Notes under the pieces: generated by a model
The model's database searches: none
The model's input: the letters and a program-made list of their open reading frames with translations, nothing else
What the model was told of the DNA's origin: nothing
Made by a program: the position numbers and the translations under genes
Assembly (NCBI RefSeq): GCF_008369325.1
Contig: NZ_VOBI01000016.1
Coordinates: forward strand, 1-64,000
Direction: 5' to 3'
Origin: Pseudomonas sp. ANT_H12B
Lineage (GTDB): Bacteria; Pseudomonadota; Gammaproteobacteria; Pseudomonadales; Pseudomonadaceae
Length of the DNA: 64,000 bases
Part shown: positions 44,701-53,406 of the stretch, in pieces
Layout of the letters: each line of letters opens with the position of its first letter
How positions within the stretch are numbered: position 1 is the first letter of the stretch

Positions 44701-47056
44701 CGAATTTAACGGGCCGCTGCGCGATAGCCTCGGGCCGGTCGATGCGCCGATCCGCAAAGTGCTGGTGCTGGGCGAGGGCAGGAAATACGAGGCGCACGAC
44801 CACTTCGGTGAGCAACTGCATGGCGAGGACAATCTGTATGCCGCGGTACTGCATGCGTTGCCCGATGCGCAACGGGCAGCGCTGGGGTTTGATATTCATG
44901 AGGCAACACGCCTGGAACAGACGGTACGAGCACACCCGTTGGCTCGCCACATGCTCGAACCGATTCTGCTGGAAAACCCCATCCGCAAACCTTCTTTCGA
45001 TCCCGCTGTCATGCGCCTGCGTGGCGGCATGCCAGGGTATGCACGGCAGACACCGGAGTGGCGGGGGTTACGTCGTCGGGCCAGTTCGTTGTACCCGGGC
45101 TTCGGCGATGAACAGATCGACGCGTTGCTGACGGAGTTCAGTCAGGACGGTGGATCGGCCCATTCCCGCTTGAGCATCCTTGAGACCGAATTCGACACAT
45201 TGAACCGGACACTGCAACGCTGGATGAATTCGCCAACAGCTTCCTTCAGGTTCAGCCCTGAGGGTGTTGCGGAGTGGCACGCCAGAAACCAGCTGTATAA
45301 AGCGATCAGGCAATGCTGGCAGAGAACCGGGCCACTTGGGGTCGATGCCGCGGGTGTGTTGATGCCTCAGGCCTTGGTGCTGGACAATTTCTCGCAACTT
45401 GGTCGGCTGATGGATACGTTGCCCAGGCTCGAGGCTAACTTCGACCATGTCACCAGCCTGAGCCTGCGCAACAGCGAGCTCCTTGATGAGCATCTGCCTT
45501 TCCTTGATTCGTTCCGCCGGGTGAGATACCTCAATCTGCAAGAGAACCTGCTGACCGCTATTCCACCAGCGACCAAAGACATGATTCATCTCACTGACTT
45601 GTTCCTCAATGACAACCGCATCGAGCTGAACGTCCTGGCGGTCGCCCGGCTTAAGAAGCTGACTCGCCTGCGGTCTTTGGGGTTGCGCGGCAATCCGTTG
45701 AAACTCACTCCGGACATCAGCCAGATGCCGCATCTGCAGGTACTGCTGCTGAGCGGTACGGGGCTGGACAGTTGGCCTGTCGGGTTGTTTGCGCAATCGC
45801 GGTCACGCAACATTTATCTCGACCTGCGCAACAACCCGATCAGTCGCATCCCGGAGGTTGCGCCCGGCTCGTTTCGCGCCGAACTGCTGGCGCGCACAGT
45901 GATCAGTCGGGAGCCGCGCTGGATATCGCCGGACAATCTGGACACCTTGCGTCTCTACATCGAATCGGTGGGCATGGACCCCGACCGTCCTTATCCACCC
46001 CGGGGCACGATGGACAGCGCAGACTGGTCGGAGGGGCTGACGGAGCGGCAATGGCAAGATCGACAGGAAATCTGGGATGCAGTCGAAGACGAATTTCACT
46101 CTGTCGCTTTTTTCAATGAGATAAGAAAGCTCACACAATCTGCTGACTTCAACGCTGGTGGCAGCTACCAGACAGACCTGACAGCCAAGGTCTGGCGCAT
46201 GCTGACGGCCATGGCCGAAAACACGGAGCTGCGAATCAAGTTGTTCAATGAGGCGATTGCACCCACTGAGTGCGTCGATGGTGGCACTCAATTGTTCAAT
46301 GCCATGGGGCTGCAGGTATTGCTACATGAGGTCTATGCACTGGAGCGTGCAGATCTTATCGAACCGCAACTGCTGGAACTGGCTCGAGGCAAGTCCCGGC
46401 TCGATGAGCTCGGCGCCATTGCGCGTCAACGAGTCGCGGCAATGCTGGCGTCAGGCGAGGAGTTCATGCGCTTCGCTGGTTTTGGCAATATCACCGGCAC
46501 CATCGACGAGGTCGAGGTGCATCTGGCTTATATGACCGATCTGGCGGAGCGCCTGGATCTGCCATGGCAGGCCAGGGGCATGCAGTTCCGCAAGATTGCC
46601 GGGGTAACGAAAGAGATGATCGATGCGGCGTTTGAGCGGGTTCTGGCCTTGGAGGAAGGCGATCTTTTGCGAGAGAGAATCCTTGAGCAACCCCTCTGGA
46701 AAACCTGGCTGGAGAGTTCCAATCGAGACGCCTTCAATGGCTTCAAACGCCGAATCGATGCAACCACAGAGTTGCAGGACGCCTTGCAGAAACGGGCTGA
46801 CGGAGCCGCTCTGCCCACAGAGCAAAAGACCAGGCTGGAAGCGGAAATCAAGACGCTGTCTGTAGAGTTGGGCAAGCGTGAAGACGAGTTCGCCGACGGA
46901 CGCACCATGACGGAGACGGAATACACGCAGACGTTGACTCAGCTCAATGAGCAGATGAAGGCGTTGGAGAACAGTCTCACCCAGCAAGCGATGGATCGAG
47001 CCGGTCTGCAAAGGGTTGATATCCCCTACACGATTGACCCCGACTATCCGGTTTAA
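41768..47056 (+). CDS. LRR/NEL-type E3 ubiquitin ligase-like toxin (dermonecrotic-toxin-domain protein)
   Basis: A 1762-residue protein; GTG 41768 with AAGGA 7 bp upstream. The long N-terminal half resembles the DUF6543/dermonecrotic-toxin region of pseudomonad effectors and has one hydrophobic helical stretch at about 492-545 (SYLAIGWNVFNFGAMLVPG). Leucine-rich repeats run from about 1227 to 1362 (HVTSLSLRNSEL, YLNLQENLLTAIP, LRSLGLRGNPLKLTP, YLDLRNNPISRIP). The C-terminal about 380 residues fit the NEL (novel E3 ligase) domain of IpaH/SspH effectors, with candidate catalytic Cys1502 in TECVDGGTQL, the CxD motif. Such enzymes ubiquitinate host proteins after delivery. It has no signal peptide and no secretion genes nearby. 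It is flanked by its own terminator. Confidence 0.85.
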   Translation: MSDLHGSISPDVPETSPAENKGVHYERVFGVTPNAIKKASIPILKSLEHQRPEMPEWYGGANQRDLQHIKQLMEERWRLQGVLDKTLGNLQQDINAFAEPLISQALQTTFKTVENISGLTVQLEVPSTIIFGIDTGASRVRQSTLLDAALHNFEEAETTEDAWRNSSGIYRNDEQGSLTRDPVLTLPGFASLCRNLDIGGQYQQHLKSILLPVTAQARTTLQQDSGASEKAAFHVAALVARLKSDISHHAYDKLEDVRENRANIALYDHPLHCHRLSLMGFRLTGIVLFSAVSEPSQIKKLIDALTPATWKFWADWSHRIPVLPGKEFEQYKLLQAFFANGPQGVVEELSRKEDLYHQSRLSGPVIAYVPDDPDHPLKEYPSLTAFMKTLIGQLRDAQYQTFFSRFVAQKDKGVFFARVNERLTTLTWHQREPLDMGPWWRETPVENPDAEPVTNLITGDLWVTLFVERRDKAIADARHIAVPTDDEDATTRFKRLTSYLAIGWNVFNFGAMLVPGLGEAMLGIMVAQMLAELAEGVEDWSKGDKEEASTYLNGVLINFAQLALMGAGHVLPSGRLAPIKVSPFVEGLKPVEVGGKERLWNPDLRPYEQSIVLPEDAPITEKGLYQHQGRELLRVEEKHFEVKQDSSTGQHRIQHPTRPDAYQPLLEHNGAGSWKTELDQPLEWEKIRLLRRLGPAVDGFSDETLKQISTVSGVHENALRRLHVEHENPPAMLVDTVKRFNAYADAEACADRILTNKINEEWADLVPRFMTELPGWPDGHAIEIFDGPDLSGPSIKEGYADASPAHTLRLSRQDLVAGKLPERVVEFLDEQKLRQLLGDWLSGDHQARIKTIRELLGGQARKSRRRVFDRLYAGRERSDDSLVRRLKLDYPGLSTSTAEELLHNAEPSDLQHMREKPRVPLTLARQAEEAEQQLRLSRAYEGLYLQDLHDSDTSRLMFRSLETLDGWPKDVRLEIRDYEFNGPLRDSLGPVDAPIRKVLVLGEGRKYEAHDHFGEQLHGEDNLYAAVLHALPDAQRAALGFDIHEATRLEQTVRAHPLARHMLEPILLENPIRKPSFDPAVMRLRGGMPGYARQTPEWRGLRRRASSLYPGFGDEQIDALLTEFSQDGGSAHSRLSILETEFDTLNRTLQRWMNSPTASFRFSPEGVAEWHARNQLYKAIRQCWQRTGPLGVDAAGVLMPQALVLDNFSQLGRLMDTLPRLEANFDHVTSLSLRNSELLDEHLPFLDSFRRVRYLNLQENLLTAIPPATKDMIHLTDLFLNDNRIELNVLAVARLKKLTRLRSLGLRGNPLKLTPDISQMPHLQVLLLSGTGLDSWPVGLFAQSRSRNIYLDLRNNPISRIPEVAPGSFRAELLARTVISREPRWISPDNLDTLRLYIESVGMDPDRPYPPRGTMDSADWSEGLTERQWQDRQEIWDAVEDEFHSVAFFNEIRKLTQSADFNAGGSYQTDLTAKVWRMLTAMAENTELRIKLFNEAIAPTECVDGGTQLFNAMGLQVLLHEVYALERADLIEPQLLELARGKSRLDELGAIARQRVAAMLASGEEFMRFAGFGNITGTIDEVEVHLAYMTDLAERLDLPWQARGMQFRKIAGVTKEMIDAAFERVLALEEGDLLRERILEQPLWKTWLESSNRDAFNGFKRRIDATTELQDALQKRADGAALPTEQKTRLEAEIKTLSVELGKREDEFADGRTMTETEYTQTLTQLNEQMKALENSLTQQAMDRAGLQRVDIPYTIDPDYPV

Positions 47057-47063
47057 GTCGGCA

Positions 47064-47105
47064 GCCTCGATGCCAGGTGACGCCCTGGCATCGAGGCCTT
47101 TTTCA
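47064..47105 (+). terminator. Intrinsic terminator after the NEL protein gene
   Basis: A 14-bp stem (GCCTCGATGCCAGG / CCTGGCATCGAGGC) with a short loop followed by CTTTTT. It lies 8 bp after the stop codon and separates the gene from the convergent ureC. Confidence 0.95.
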
Positions 47106-47122
47106 TGGCGCCGTGAACAGCC

Positions 47123-48823
47123 TCAGAACAGAAAGTAGCGCTGCGCCATCGGCAACACCTCCGCCGGTTCACACCACAACAACACACCGTCAGCCTTGAC
47201 CTGATAGGTCTGCGGATCGACGTCGATGTTCGGCAGATAGTCGTTATGGATCAGGTCGGTTTTCTGCACCTCACGACAGCCCTTCACCACCGCGATTTTC
47301 TTCTTCAGACCCAAGGCCTCGGGCAAGCCGGCCGCCTGCGCCGCCTGACTGATAAAGGTCAGGCTGGTGGCGTGTAACGATCCGCCATAACTGGCGAACA
47401 TCGGCCGGTAGTGCACTGGTTGCGGCGTCGGTATCGAGGCGTTGGCGTCGCCCATCAGGCTGGCCGCGATGGCGCCGCCCTTGAGAATCAGCGTCGGTTT
47501 TACCCCGAAAAATGCCGGACGCCAGAGCACTAGATCCGCCCATTTGCCGACTTCTATCGAACCCACTTCATGGCTGATGCCGTGGGTGATCGCCGGGTTG
47601 ATGGTGTACTTGGCGATGTAGCGCTTGGCGCGGAAGTTGTCGTTGCCTTCACCGTCCTGAGGCAGTGGGCCGCGCTGCTTTTTCATCTTGTCGGCGGTCT
47701 GCCAGGTGCGCGTGATGACTTCGCCGACACGTCCCATGGCCTGGCTGTCGGAGCTGATCATCGAGAACGCGCCGAGGTCGTGAAGGATGTCTTCGGCGGC
47801 AATCGTCTCGCGACGAATTCGGCTTTCGGCGAAGGCCACGTCTTCGGCAATACTCGGGTCCAGGTGGTGGCAGACCATCAGCATGTCCAGGTGTTCGTCG
47901 ATAGTGTTGCGGGTGAACGGCCGGGTCGGGTTGGTGGAGCTCGGCAGCACGTTGGCAAAACCGCAGGCCTTGATAATGTCCGGGGCGTGACCGCCGCCTG
48001 CGCCTTCGGTGTGATAGGTGTGGATGGTGCGGCCCTTGAAGGCGGCGAGAGTGGTTTCGACAAAACCCGATTCGTTGAGGGTGTCGGTGTGGATCGCCAC
48101 CTGCACGTCGTACTGGTCGGCCACGGTCAGGCAATTGTCGATGCTGGCCGGCGTGGTACCCCAGTCTTCGTGCAACTTGAGGCCAATAGCCCCCGCCTTG
48201 ACCTGTTCGATCAACGGCTCCGGCAGGCTGGCGTTGCCCTTGCCGGTGAAGCCGATGTTCATCGGGAACGCGTCGGCAGCCTGGAGCATGCGCGCCAGGT
48301 GCCACGGCCCGGAGGTACAGGTGGTGGCGTTGGTCCCGGTAGCCGGGCCGGTGCCGCCGCCGATCATGGTGGTGACGCCGCTCATCAGCGCTTCTTCGAT
48401 CTGCTGCGGGCAGATGAAGTGGATGTGCGTGTCGATACCGCCGGCAGTGAGGATCATGCCTTCACCGGCGATCACTTCGGTGCTGGCGCCGACCGCGATG
48501 GTGACGTTCGGCTGGATATCCGGGTTGCCGGCCTTGCCAATGCCGGCGATGCGCCCGTCCTTGAGGCCGACGTCAGCTTTGACGATGCCCCAGTGGTCGA
48601 TAATCAGGGCATTGGTGATCAGGGTGTCGACGACCTCTGCGGCCAGTAACTGGCTTTGGCCCTGGCCGTCGCGGATGACTTTGCCGCCGCCGAATTTCAC
48701 TTCTTCGCCGTAGGTGGTGAAGTCTTTTTCCACTTCGATCCACAGTTCGGTGTCGGCCAGGCGGACCTTGTCACCGACGGTAGGGCCGAACATGTCGGCG
48801 TAGGCCTGACGGGAAATCTTCAT
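47123..48823 (-). CDS. ureC: Urease alpha (catalytic) subunit
   Basis: UreC holds the two-nickel centre that hydrolyses urea to ammonia and carbamate. ATG 48823 gives 566 residues starting MKISRQAYADMFGP; the longer frame to 48880 runs into a repeat. Ligands are visible: HIH in GGIDTHIHFICP, the carbamylated Lys in GLKLHEDWG, further His in HTDTLNES and HTYHTEGAGGGHAPD, catalytic His in VCHHLDPSIAED, and Asp in SSDSQAMGRVGE. It is the last gene of the ureDA-GNAT-GNAT-BC transcript. Confidence 0.98.
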   Translation of the reverse strand: MKISRQAYADMFGPTVGDKVRLADTELWIEVEKDFTTYGEEVKFGGGKVIRDGQGQSQLLAAEVVDTLITNALIIDHWGIVKADVGLKDGRIAGIGKAGNPDIQPNVTIAVGASTEVIAGEGMILTAGGIDTHIHFICPQQIEEALMSGVTTMIGGGTGPATGTNATTCTSGPWHLARMLQAADAFPMNIGFTGKGNASLPEPLIEQVKAGAIGLKLHEDWGTTPASIDNCLTVADQYDVQVAIHTDTLNESGFVETTLAAFKGRTIHTYHTEGAGGGHAPDIIKACGFANVLPSSTNPTRPFTRNTIDEHLDMLMVCHHLDPSIAEDVAFAESRIRRETIAAEDILHDLGAFSMISSDSQAMGRVGEVITRTWQTADKMKKQRGPLPQDGEGNDNFRAKRYIAKYTINPAITHGISHEVGSIEVGKWADLVLWRPAFFGVKPTLILKGGAIAASLMGDANASIPTPQPVHYRPMFASYGGSLHATSLTFISQAAQAAGLPEALGLKKKIAVVKGCREVQKTDLIHNDYLPNIDVDPQTYQVKADGVLLWCEPAEVLPMAQRYFLF

Positions 48824-48838
48824 TGCAGTTCCTTCATT

Positions 48839-48962
48839 GATCGTTCCCACGTCGAGGCGTCGAACCGTCTGCGTGGGCATGCCGCCATGGACGCTCTGCG
48901 TCCGCCGTTATGTGACGCGGAGCGTCACGGGATGCATTCCCACGGGGACCGTGGGAACGATC
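48839..48962. repeat. GATCGTTCCCAC-type repeat between ureB and ureC
   Basis: Outer arms (GATCGTTCCCAC / GTGGGAACGATC) and an inner pair (GACGCTCTGCGTC / GACGCGGAGCGTC) form a large cruciform-type structure. It fills the 141 bp between ureB stop and ureC start, inside the operon. Confidence 0.88.
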
Positions 48963-48964
48963 AG

Positions 48965-49273
48965 TCAGTCGAGGTCGCCCATGATCCTGCCGGCAAACCC
49001 GAACACCCGGCGATGCCCGGCCAGGTCGACCAACTCGACCTCGCGGCTCTGCCCCGGCTCGAAGCGCACGGCGGTGCCGGCGGGGATGTTCAGGCGCATG
49101 CCGCGGCTGGCGGCGCGGTCGAACGTCAACGCATCGTTGGTTTCGAAAAAGTGGTAATGCGAGCCGACCTGGATTGGCCGGTCGCCGCTGTTGGCCACCT
49201 TCAGGCTGAGGGTGCGGCGGCCAACGTTGAGTTCGATGTCACCGGGCTGGATCTGGTATTCACCGGGAATCAT
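48965..49273 (-). CDS. ureB: Urease beta subunit
   Basis: UreB, 102 residues from ATG 49273 (MIPGEYQI, standard). The block VGSHYHFFETNDAL and PAGTAVRFEPGQ are conserved. It forms the urease (alpha-beta-gamma)3 complex with UreA and UreC. Its start overlaps the stop of the upstream acetyltransferase by one base, so the acetyltransferase gene is a true part of the operon. Confidence 0.97.
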   Translation of the reverse strand: MIPGEYQIQPGDIELNVGRRTLSLKVANSGDRPIQVGSHYHFFETNDALTFDRAASRGMRLNIPAGTAVRFEPGQSREVELVDLAGHRRVFGFAGRIMGDLD

Positions 49274-49806
49274 CAATGGGCTCCTTGGAGAATCTTGTAG
49301 TAGAGGGCAGTTGGTTTGTAGCAACCGTTCGGGTCGCAGGCGTAGTCGGGAATTTCACCGGCGCGGGTGTAGCCCAACGCCTTGTAGAAGTCTTCGGCGG
49401 GCGAACCTGCTTCGGTGTCGAGGTAAAGCATGCCGCGCTTGTGCTGGAGAGCGGCGACTTCCAGGGCGCTCATCAACTGTTGGCCCAAACCTCGGCGGCG
49501 TGCGTGTTCACGCACCAGCAGTTTCTGCACTTCGGCGCGGTTCAGGCCATTGGTTTTCTGGCACAGGGTCAGTTGCACACTGGCCTGTACTTGCTCGTCC
49601 TTGACCACCACCCACAGCAGCACGTTGCCCTTGTTCAGGTTCTCTTGCACCTCATCGAAATAGGCGCGGGCCGCAGGGGCGTCCAGATCGGCCATGAACC
49701 CGACACTGGCGCCATAGCCGACGGCGTCGAGCAGCAGATCAATCAAACCCTGACGATAGTGCGCAAAGCTTTCAACATTGACGCGGCGCAGTTGGGCGGC
49801 GTTCAT
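49273..49806 (-). CDS. GNAT acetyltransferase within the urease operon
   Basis: A 177-residue GNAT protein. Acetyl-CoA loop VREHARRRGLGQQLM lies at about residues 98-112, followed by LYLDTEAGSPAEDFYKALGYTRAG. Substrate unknown. It lies between the other acetyltransferase (6 bp upstream) and ureB (1-bp overlap), so it is cotranscribed and coupled with urease. Confidence 0.87.
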   Translation of the reverse strand: MNAAQLRRVNVESFAHYRQGLIDLLLDAVGYGASVGFMADLDAPAARAYFDEVQENLNKGNVLLWVVVKDEQVQASVQLTLCQKTNGLNRAEVQKLLVREHARRRGLGQQLMSALEVAALQHKRGMLYLDTEAGSPAEDFYKALGYTRAGEIPDYACDPNGCYKPTALYYKILQGAH

Positions 49807-49812
49807 GGGTCA

Positions 49813-50346
49813 TTACTCCTTGTTGGCGGTCGGCGGTTCCGCGCCAGGACTGAGGGTCAGTTGCATGAAGGTCAGGTCCAGCCAGCGGCCAAACTTGGTG
49901 CCCACCTGAGGCATCTGCCCGGTGGTCACGAAACCGGCCCGTTCATGCAGTCGAATTGAGGCGGCATTACCGCTTTCGATGGCGGCGACCAGCACATGCT
50001 TGCCGCAATCTTTGGCACGTTCAATCAACACCGCCATCAATTGCGGGCCCAGGCCATTACCGCGCTGATCGCCGCGCACGTACACCGAGTGCTCGACGGT
50101 GTGACGGAAACCATCGAATGGCCGCCAGTCACCGAATGAAGCGTAGCCCAGCACAGTGTTGTCGCCGTCGACGATTACCAGTATCGGATAAGCCTGGGCT
50201 TGGCGGGCGCTGAACCAGGCCTGGCGGTTGCCCAGGTCCACGGCCTGCTCGTTCCAGATCGCCGTGGTATTGAGCACGGCGTCGTTGTAGATGTCGCGTA
50301 TCGCCGGCAAGTCGGCATGCACTGCATCGCGGATGTGGTAAGTCAT
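49813..50346 (-). CDS. Methionine sulfoximine/phosphinothricin-type N-acetyltransferase
   Basis: A 177-residue GNAT enzyme. The sequence closely follows P. aeruginosa PA4866, which acetylates L-methionine sulfoximine and sulfone and sits at the same place between ureA and ureB: NDAVLNTTAIWNEQAVDL near the N-terminus, GYASFGDWRPFDGFRHTVEHSVYV, acetyl-CoA loop RGDQRGNGLGPQLM and VGTKFGRWLDLTFMQ. It would detoxify glutamine-synthetase inhibitors. This fits a nitrogen-assimilation operon. ATG 50346 lies 9 bp after the ureA stop. Confidence 0.9.
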   Translation of the reverse strand: MTYHIRDAVHADLPAIRDIYNDAVLNTTAIWNEQAVDLGNRQAWFSARQAQAYPILVIVDGDNTVLGYASFGDWRPFDGFRHTVEHSVYVRGDQRGNGLGPQLMAVLIERAKDCGKHVLVAAIESGNAASIRLHERAGFVTTGQMPQVGTKFGRWLDLTFMQLTLSPGAEPPTANKE

Positions 50347-50355
50347 GGCGTGGCC

Positions 50356-50658
50356 TCAGGCGATCGGTTGGTGAACGGTGACCAGTTTGGTGCCGTCGGG
50401 AAAGGTCGCTTCGACCTGGATCTCCGGGATCATTTCCGGGATGCCTTCCATCACTTGTTCGCGGCTGAGCAGGGTGGTGCCGAAGTGCATCAACTCGGCC
50501 ACGGTCCGACCGTCACGCGCACCTTCGAGCAGTGCAGCGGAGATGTAGGCCATCGCTTCCGGGTAATTGAGTTTCACGCCGCGCGCCAAACGCCGCTCGG
50601 CGACGAGGCCAGCGGTGAAGATCAGCAGCTTGTCTTTTTCGCGTGGGGTCAGGTCCAT
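50356..50658 (-). CDS. ureA: Urease gamma subunit
   Basis: UreA, 100 residues, full length: MDLTPREKDKLLIFTAGLVAERR, LNYPEAMAYISAALLEGARDG and the C-terminal VTVHQPIA. Forms urease with UreB and UreC. It follows ureD after a 157-bp gap that holds a REPIN. Confidence 0.97.
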   Translation of the reverse strand: MDLTPREKDKLLIFTAGLVAERRLARGVKLNYPEAMAYISAALLEGARDGRTVAELMHFGTTLLSREQVMEGIPEMIPEIQVEATFPDGTKLVTVHQPIA

Positions 50659-50714
50659 CGTTGGGAATCCATCTGGGCAGATAAAAAAGATACTCGGACT
50701 GTGAACACGTTACC

Positions 50715-50803
50715 TGTGGGAGCGAGCCTGCTCGCGAATGCGCCGGCACATTCAACACATGAGTTGCCTGAGACACCGCTTTCGCGAGCAGGCTCGCTCC
50801 CAC
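50715..50803. repeat. REPIN between ureD and ureA
   Basis: Inverted pair with GGGAGCGAGCCTGCTCGCG cores. It lies inside the probable ureD-ureA transcript. Confidence 0.9.
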
Positions 50804-50815
50804 ATTGATCGTGTT

Positions 50816-51655
50816 TCAGGTGCTCCATATTCTGGGTGGGACGGCTTCGCGACCAAGCAACGCCGGCCGAAGCAATCGCCACACATCGATCAGCCAACCA
50901 CGTGCCAGCAACGCTTCACTGGCCAGGCACCGAGCAACCAACAGGCCCGGCAACTGAGTCAAATCTCCGCGCACGTCATTGCCCAGCGACCGGCAACGCT
51001 CCAGCAAATCACTGTCGATCTCGCCGGTCACCAACAGGGTGGCAAACACCGGTTGCCCATCCAGGCCAATCGGCGAGTCGAGCAATCCATCGCCGCCGAC
51101 AATGCGCTGGCGTTCGTGCCAGAGCAACTGGCCGTCACGGCGAATATCCAGTTGCGCCTGAAAATGCCCGAGGTCGAAACGCTCGCCGCTCGCCGGGCGA
51201 CCCAGTGCCACCACGTCCCAGTAAAACAGCCGGGCATCGCCATCCAGGTCGATGCTCGTGCTGAGTTCAGCCTGGGCGGCGCTGAAAATGATCGTCTCTT
51301 GTGGCAGCCACTCCAGTGTCGCACCGGCCGCCACTTTCAAGTCCAGTTGCTGATAGGCGGGCCCTGCGGCGCGATACCACTTGGCTGCGCCAGGGCTGGT
51401 GATTTGCGCCCAGGCGTCCGTGCCGACACTGGCCGAGATGTCCAGCCGATCACCGCCGGCAATCCCGCCGGGCGGGTGAACAATGATGTGCTGGCAAACC
51501 TCAGGGCCCTCGGCATACAGATGCTTTTGCACCCGCAACGGGCCTTTATGGCGGCGCTGAACCGGGCGCGTGCTGTCGCCGAATCGGGCGTAGCCCAGCT
51601 CGAGCTCGGCATGCCAGCTCGGGGTAAACACGGCGGTGGGAGCAGGTAAATTCAT
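50816..51655 (-). CDS. ureD: Urease accessory protein UreD
   Basis: UreD (UreH in other species), 279 residues, the scaffold that holds UreF/UreG on apo-urease during nickel loading. Conserved parts: HPPGGIAGGDRLDI, ITSPGAAKWYRA, LPQETIIFSAA. Full length from ATG 51655. It starts 43 bp after urtE, so urea uptake and hydrolysis genes form one transcription unit. Confidence 0.95.
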   Translation of the reverse strand: MNLPAPTAVFTPSWHAELELGYARFGDSTRPVQRRHKGPLRVQKHLYAEGPEVCQHIIVHPPGGIAGGDRLDISASVGTDAWAQITSPGAAKWYRAAGPAYQQLDLKVAAGATLEWLPQETIIFSAAQAELSTSIDLDGDARLFYWDVVALGRPASGERFDLGHFQAQLDIRRDGQLLWHERQRIVGGDGLLDSPIGLDGQPVFATLLVTGEIDSDLLERCRSLGNDVRGDLTQLPGLLVARCLASEALLARGWLIDVWRLLRPALLGREAVPPRIWST

Positions 51656-51698
51656 GGTTTCTAATTATCGTCGGGACGCTACGGATCAGATCGTAGCC

Positions 51699-52397
51699 TT
51701 AGATAGTAACCAAGCCGCGTACACCCTCGGCTTCCATATTTTCACCGCGACCCTGCTGCACGATTTCGCCCCGGGACATCACCAGGTATTGATCGGCCAG
51801 TTCGGCGGCGAAATCGTAGAACTGCTCCACCAGCAAAATCGCCATGTCGCCACGGGCCGCAAGCTTCTTGATCACCGCGCCGATTTCCTTGATTACCGAT
51901 GGCTGGATGCCTTCGGTGGGCTCGTCGAGGATCAGCAGGCGTGGACGGCTGGCCAACGCTCGGCCGATTGCCAATTGCTGCTGTTGGCCACCGGACAGGT
52001 CACCACCACGGCGTTGCTTCATTTGCAGCAGCACCGGGAACAGTTCGTAGATGAACGCCGGGACTTCCTTGGCTTCAGCACCGGGAAATCGCGACAGGCC
52101 CATCAGCAGGTTTTCTTCCACCGTCAGCCGACCGAAAATTTCCCGCCCCTGAGGCACGTAAGCAATACCTGCATGCACCCGCTGGTGTGGCTTGAACGCG
52201 GTGATCGGTTTGCCTTCCCAGTTCACCGCGCCTTCTTTGGCCGGCAACAAACCCATCAGGCACTTGAGCAGGGTGGTCTTGCCGACACCGTTGCGCCCGA
52301 GCAGGCAGGTGACTTCGCCGACCTTCACGTCAAACGTCAGGCCCCGCAGGATGTGACTACCGCCGTAATACTGGTGCAGCTTGTCGACTTGCAGCAT
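51699..52397 (-). CDS. urtE: Urea ABC transporter ATPase UrtE
   Basis: A 232-residue ATPase from ATG 52397 (MLQVDKLHQYYG; the frame extends upstream through a REPIN, which is not coding). Walker A GRNGVGKTT, signature LSGGQQQQLAIGRAL, Walker B LLILDEPTEGIQPS. The family-specific GIAYVPQGREIFGRLTVEENL Q-loop region is present. It partners UrtD below the UrtBC channel for high-affinity urea uptake. Confidence 0.96.
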   Translation of the reverse strand: MLQVDKLHQYYGGSHILRGLTFDVKVGEVTCLLGRNGVGKTTLLKCLMGLLPAKEGAVNWEGKPITAFKPHQRVHAGIAYVPQGREIFGRLTVEENLLMGLSRFPGAEAKEVPAFIYELFPVLLQMKQRRGGDLSGGQQQQLAIGRALASRPRLLILDEPTEGIQPSVIKEIGAVIKKLAARGDMAILLVEQFYDFAAELADQYLVMSRGEIVQQGRGENMEAEGVRGLVTI

Positions 52398-52428
52398 CTT
52401 AAAATTCCTTCTGTTCCACACAGAACCC

Positions 52429-52518
52429 TGTGGGAGCGAGCCTGCTCGCGATAGCGGTGGGTCTGTCGACATTGATGTTGAATATGAAGCCGTCATCGCG
52501 AGCAGGCTCGCTCCCACA
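52429..52518. repeat. REPIN between urtD and urtE
   Basis: Inverted REP pair (GAGCGAGCCTGCTCGCG type) occupying most of the 139-bp gap inside the urt operon. Confidence 0.9.
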
Positions 52519-52536
52519 TTGGAATGTGTTTGCAAT

Positions 52537-53402
<866 letters not shown>

Positions 53403-53406
<4 letters not shown>

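Noticed and set aside
47570..48649. Plus-strand frame opposite ureC
   Set aside because: Antisense shadow of the urease catalytic subunit.
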